A stretch of 64,000 nt of DNA from Pseudomonas capeferrum (GTDB lineage: Bacteria; Pseudomonadota; Gammaproteobacteria; Pseudomonadales; Pseudomonadaceae), in contig NZ_JMIT01000001.1 in the NCBI RefSeq assembly GCF_000731675.1, positions 374,712 through 438,711 of the forward strand, given 5' to 3'. This document shows, piece by piece, positions 60,609 through 64,000 of the stretch (position 1 is its first letter; each line of letters begins with the position of its first letter). The notes beneath the pieces are model-generated. The model was not told where the DNA came from. It saw only the letters and a list, made by a program, of their open reading frames with translations, and searched no databases. A program made the translations under genes and the position numbers.

Positions 60609-62501
60609 CTAACTATGTGGCACCGCCTTGCTCGCCACATTCCCCGCATACTCCGGTTTCAGATGCCCCTGCTCATCCAGCAGGTAGGCATCCATCACCT
60701 CACGCACCACAGGCCCCGCCACGCGCCCGCCCGCTTCACCATTCTCGATCATCACCGCCACCACCACACTCGGGTGATCAGCCGGTGCAAAGCCGACGAA
60801 CAGGGCGTTGTCGCGGTGCCGCTCCAGGGTCTTGTTGCGGTTGTAGCGCTCGCCCTGCTTGATCGCCACCACCTGCGCCGTGCCGCTCTTGCCGGCGATG
60901 CGGTACTGGGCGCCGGCTGCCGAAGCGCGGGCGATGCCGCGTGGGTCGTGCATGACCATCTGCATGCCCTGGCTGACCTGGTCCCAGGCGTGCTTGTCGT
61001 GCAGCACGATGTCGGGCATGGGGTTGGGGTCGACCGGCGTCTCGCCGCCCACGGTCATGGCCAGGTGCGGGCGGTGCCACACGCCCTTGCTCGCCAGCAG
61101 GCTGGTGGCCTGGGCCAACTGCAGCGGGGTGACCTGCATGTAGCCCTGGCCGATACCCAAAATCAACGTCTCGCCGGGGAACCAGGCCTGGCGCCGTGTG
61201 GCACGCTTCCACTCGGCGGACGGCATCAGCCCGGACGCTTCTTCGAACATGTCCAGCGACACCTTCTGCCCCAGGCCGAACTCGGCCATGTAATCGTGCA
61301 GGCGCTCGATCCCCAGCTTGTGCGCCAGGTCATAGAAGTAGGTGTCGTTGGACCGCATGATCGCGGTGTACATGTCCACCCAGCCGTCGCCGCTGCGGTT
61401 CCAGTTGCGGTACTTGTGCGCGTAGTTGGGCAGTTCGTAGTAGCCCGGGTCGAATACCCGGCTGCCAGGTGTGATCACGCCGCTGTCGAGGCCGGCGATG
61501 GCCACTTCCGGTTTTACCGTCGAACCCGGCGCATACAGGCCGCGCAATACGCGGTTGAACAGCGGGCGGTCGATCGAGTCGCGCAGGGCGGCGTACTGCT
61601 TGAAGCTGATGCCCTTGACGAACAGGTTGGGGTCGAAGCTTGGGTTGCTGACCATCGCCAGCACGTCGCCGTTGGCCGGGTCCAGTACCACTACCGAGCC
61701 GCGTCGATCGCCCAGGGCTTTTTCGGCGGCCAGTTGCAGGTGGGCATCCAGGCTCAGGGTGATGTCCTTGCCGGGGGTCGGTGCCTTGTGGTTGAGCACA
61801 CGCATGACCCGGCCCTGGGCGTTGGTCTCGACTTCTTCGTAGCCCACCTGGCCGTGCAGCTGGCTTTCGTAAAAGTGCTCGATGCCGGTCTTGCCGATCG
61901 ACTGGGTGCCCCGGTACTCGGTGCTGTCGAGGGTCTTGGCTTCTCTTTCGTTGATGCGCCCGACATACCCCACCGAATGGGCGAAATGCTCGGCCAGGGG
62001 GTATTCGCGGATGAACTGCGGCTCTACATCAAGGCCTGGCAGGCGGAACTGGTTGACCGCAATCAGGGCGATCTGTTCTTCGTTCAAGCCGACCAGCAGG
62101 GTGACCGGCTCGAACGGTTTGCGGCCGCGGCGCAGGTCCTTGTCAAACTGTTTACGGTCATCCTCGGTCAGGCTCAAGACCTGCGCCAGGGTATCGAGCA
62201 CTTTGGCCGAATCGCCTGCCCGTTCACGGGTCATGGTCAGGTCGAAACTGGGTTTGTTGTCTGCCAGCACCACGCCGTTGCGGTCGTAGATCAGGCCGCG
62301 CTCGGGGGCGATGGGCAGCACGTGCACGCGGTTGTTTTCCGACACGGCGCTTTGCTGGTCATGCTGCACGACCTGAAGCACATAGAGGCGGCCCACCAGG
62401 ACGGCGACCAGGCTGAAGACCAGGGCAGCGCAGGCCAGTAGCCGGCGATTGACCAGGTGCTTTTCCTTTTCGTGGTCCTTGAGGGGGATGGGTTGGGGCA
62501 T
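60609..62501 (-). CDS. mrdA: Penicillin-binding protein 2 (MrdA) transpeptidase
   Basis: This 630-residue class B PBP begins MPQPIPLKDHEKEKHLVNRR. A membrane anchor (about 20-45) is followed by the PBP dimer domain and the transpeptidase domain. Active-site motifs are STVK (Ser nucleophile, in YAPGSTVKP), SND (MRSNDTYF) and KSGTAQ. I used the ATG at 62501. It is monocistronic here, without the rodA neighbour that usually accompanies the main copy, so it is probably a second PBP2 of the genome. Confidence 0.92.
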   Translation of the reverse strand: MPQPIPLKDHEKEKHLVNRRLLACAALVFSLVAVLVGRLYVLQVVQHDQQSAVSENNRVHVLPIAPERGLIYDRNGVVLADNKPSFDLTMTRERAGDSAKVLDTLAQVLSLTEDDRKQFDKDLRRGRKPFEPVTLLVGLNEEQIALIAVNQFRLPGLDVEPQFIREYPLAEHFAHSVGYVGRINEREAKTLDSTEYRGTQSIGKTGIEHFYESQLHGQVGYEEVETNAQGRVMRVLNHKAPTPGKDITLSLDAHLQLAAEKALGDRRGSVVVLDPANGDVLAMVSNPSFDPNLFVKGISFKQYAALRDSIDRPLFNRVLRGLYAPGSTVKPEVAIAGLDSGVITPGSRVFDPGYYELPNYAHKYRNWNRSGDGWVDMYTAIMRSNDTYFYDLAHKLGIERLHDYMAEFGLGQKVSLDMFEEASGLMPSAEWKRATRRQAWFPGETLILGIGQGYMQVTPLQLAQATSLLASKGVWHRPHLAMTVGGETPVDPNPMPDIVLHDKHAWDQVSQGMQMVMHDPRGIARASAAGAQYRIAGKSGTAQVVAIKQGERYNRNKTLERHRDNALFVGFAPADHPSVVVAVMIENGEAGGRVAGPVVREVMDAYLLDEQGHLKPEYAGNVASKAVPHS

Positions 62502-62958
62502 GGGGAACTCTGAGGGGTAGCGGTGTGGCCGGGCAGCGGCCCCAGGGCCGGCGATGCTACGCAACGCGTCCTTTTCCCTCAAGGCAGGCAGGCGTTGGCG
62601 GGGGCTGGCGATCGGCCGTTGGCCCCCGTGATCAGGGTGCTTACGGGCAACATGAAGATTTGTTCATGGCTGCGCTCGTTGGCGTGATGAATGGCTCGCA
62701 GAAAGGTACTTTGTGGATCCATAAAAACAGGTGTGCGGTAAACGAACGGAAAAACTAAAAATTGCTAAATTCATAAGTAATTGAAAATACTGGTAAAAAT
62801 AATAGATATTTTTGGGTGACTGCCAATTTCTGTGCCGTGTGGTGGTTTAGCCAAAATTCACCATATTGTCTATGGATCCATTATCTGGTTGATTAGCGCC
62901 TGACGACGGCCAGAGCCCTCCGGCCGTGCGCGACAACAATTACAAGAAGGGTCCAGTC
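62502..62958. promoter_or_regulatory. Intergenic region with two VanR-like operators
   Basis: GTGGATCCATAA (62713-62724) and TATGGATCCATTA (62871-62883) share the ATGGATCCAT core with the vanA operators; their centres are 159 bp apart. The second overlaps a weak promoter (-35 TTCACC near 62857, -10 CATTAT at 62879-62884) reading toward the transporter. The stretch 62750-62870 is AT-rich. No gene is seen here. Confidence 0.7.
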
Positions 62959-63069
62959 ATGAATGGCTTATCACGGGCGTGGAACCGTCACGGTTTCTGC
63001 TGCTCGCCTTGCGTGTGCACGTCTTCTCTCTCGTCTGTGGTCAGCATCGGCCGGCAGGTGACCCCATGA
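62959..63069 (+). CDS. 36-residue Cys-rich upstream ORF, coupled to the transporter
   Basis: Starting at an ATG at 62959 with AAGAAGGG upstream, it encodes MNGLSRAWNRHGFCCSPCVC followed by TSSLSSVVSIGRQVTP. The stop TGA overlaps the ATG of the following transporter (ATGA at 63066-63069). The four clustered Cys codons (FCCSPCVC) are unusual and could allow regulation by Cys-tRNA supply. I do not recognise it as a named leader peptide. Confidence 0.55.
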   Translation: MNGLSRAWNRHGFCCSPCVCTSSLSSVVSIGRQVTP

Positions 63070-64000
63070 ACACCGACCTCAAGCAGCGTCTGGACAATGA
63101 CCCGATGGGCCGATTCCAGTGCCTGGCCATTGGTATCTGCATCGTGCTGAACATGATCGATGGCTTCGATGTGCTGGTGATGGCCTTCACGGCGGCTTCG
63201 GTTTCTGCAGAGTGGGGCCTGAGCGGGGCGCAGGTGGGCCTGTTGCTCAGCGCCGGCCTGTTCGGCATGGCGGCCGGGTCGCTGTTCATCGCGCCGTGGG
63301 CCGACCGTTTCGGCCGGCGCCCGCTGATACTGTTTTGCCTTGCGCTCTCCGGTATTGGCATGCTGCTCTCGGCCTTGAGCCAGAGCCCGTTGCAACTGGC
63401 GCTGCTGCGCGGCCTGACCGGGCTTGGCATTGGCGGCATTCTGGCGAGCAGCAATGTGATTGCCAGCGAATATGCCAGCAAACGCTGGCGCGGCCTGGCG
63501 GTGAGCCTGCAGTCCACCGGTTATGCCTTGGGCGCCACGCTTGGCGGCTTGCTGGCGGTATGGTTGCTGGGCCATTGGGGCTGGCGCTCGGTGTTTCTGT
63601 TCGGTGGCATCGTCACCGTGCTGGTGATCCCCCTGGTGCTGTTGTGGCTGCCGGAATCGCTGGACTTCTTGTTGGCGCGTCGCCCGCGTAATGCCCTGGC
63701 GCGGGTCAACCGCCTGGCGGCCAAACTGGGGCAGCCGGCACTGTCAGCATTGCCGGCGCCACAGCTCAAGGTGCCAGGCGCTGCCACCGGGTTCAGGCAG
63801 TTGCTGACACCCGACATGCGCCGCACCACCCTGGTGATCTGGTTGCTGTTCTTCCTGGTGATGTTCGGGTTCTATTTCGTCATGAGCTGGACGCCAAAAC
63901 TGCTGGTTGCCGCAGGCCTGTCGGCGCAGCAGGGCATCACCGGCGGGGTGCTGCTGAGCGTTGGCGGCATCCTCGGGGCGGCGCTGATTGGTGGCTTGTC
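63066..64000 (+). CDS. AAHS-family MFS transporter (VanK/PcaK-like), cut by window edge
   Basis: The visible 311 residues begin MNTDLKQRLDNDPMGRFQCL and include the AAHS signature DGFDVLVMAF in helix 1 and the MFS loop motif DRFGRRP. About eight hydrophobic segments are visible. Aromatic acid:H+ symporters of this family import vanillate, protocatechuate or 4-hydroxybenzoate. The two VanR-like operators upstream point to vanillate or a related compound. The 3' part is beyond the window. Confidence 0.88.
   Translation, partial: MNTDLKQRLDNDPMGRFQCLAIGICIVLNMIDGFDVLVMAFTAASVSAEWGLSGAQVGLLLSAGLFGMAAGSLFIAPWADRFGRRPLILFCLALSGIGMLLSALSQSPLQLALLRGLTGLGIGGILASSNVIASEYASKRWRGLAVSLQSTGYALGATLGGLLAVWLLGHWGWRSVFLFGGIVTVLVIPLVLLWLPESLDFLLARRPRNALARVNRLAAKLGQPALSALPAPQLKVPGAATGFRQLLTPDMRRTTLVIWLLFFLVMFGFYFVMSWTPKLLVAAGLSAQQGITGGVLLSVGGILGAALIGGL

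Noticed and set aside
1..64000. CRISPR arrays, tRNA or rRNA genes
   Set aside because: No regularly spaced repeats or tRNA-like cloverleaf sequences were found on either strand.

Overview
The window comes from a Pseudomonas chromosome, most likely of the P. putida group. The evidence is the high GC coding sequence, the vanillate demethylase genes vanA/vanB with a VanR-type regulator, the short GC-rich palindromic (REP-like) repeats of the type 'GGGAGCGGCCTTGCGCCGCGA', and a Pseudomonas-type T6SS cluster. The species call is an inference from protein resemblance, not from a search.

Positions 1-24,000 form an organosulfur-scavenging island. Two minus-strand SsuC-like permeases (1-1413) run off the left edge. 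They are followed by two TonB-dependent receptors (1594-6357), two overlapping cytoplasmic proteins of the DszB desulfinase/SsuA fold (6562-8681) and an SsuD-like FMNH2-dependent monooxygenase (8701-9852). Next come a heterodimeric ABC exporter (10355-13970) and a DszC/SfnB-like flavin monooxygenase (14060-15292). Divergently, 15650-23976 holds a third DszB-like protein, a class II aldolase, a second SsuD-like monooxygenase and a complete Dpp/Opp-type importer. The three enzyme types match, by family, the three chemical steps of the dibenzothiophene 4S pathway: S-oxidation, C-S cleavage to a sulfinate, and desulfination. Five sigma-54 -24/-12 promoters and repeated TGCTG-N3-CAGCA palindromes tie the parts into one apparent regulon. 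Two near-identical ~240-bp palindromic repeats in opposite orientation bracket the central 13.7 kb.

Positions 24,346-27,247 carry vanR, vanB and vanA with two VanR-like ATGGATCCAT operators. The other two operators lie 35 kb away (62.7-62.9 kb), in front of an AAHS-family transporter and a 36-codon Cys-rich upstream ORF. Positions 27,342-31,514 encode an ABC ATPase, a large FtsX-like permease and an AttH/CrtC-type lipoprotein. Positions 31,555-33,910 are a graveyard of mobile DNA: a third repeat copy cut by an IS256-like fragment, then a decayed group II intron whose reverse transcriptase has three in-frame stops and an internal deletion.

Positions 33,984-56,853 are a type VI secretion system. 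The minus-strand operon reads tssB-C-E-F-G-fha-tssJ-K-L-hcp-vgrG-eagR-rhs-immunity; the plus-strand operon reads tagO/vasI-tssA-tssM. No ClpV (TssH) is present. The Rhs protein carries an N-terminal PAAR/transmembrane region and a 120-residue variable C-terminal toxin in visibly AT-richer DNA, followed by a small putative immunity gene. Positions 56,861-64,000 return to ordinary genes: a P5C-reductase-like protein, a FAD oxidoreductase, a GST, a Gly/His-repeat secreted protein, a penicillin-binding protein 2 and the AAHS transporter, which is cut by the right edge.
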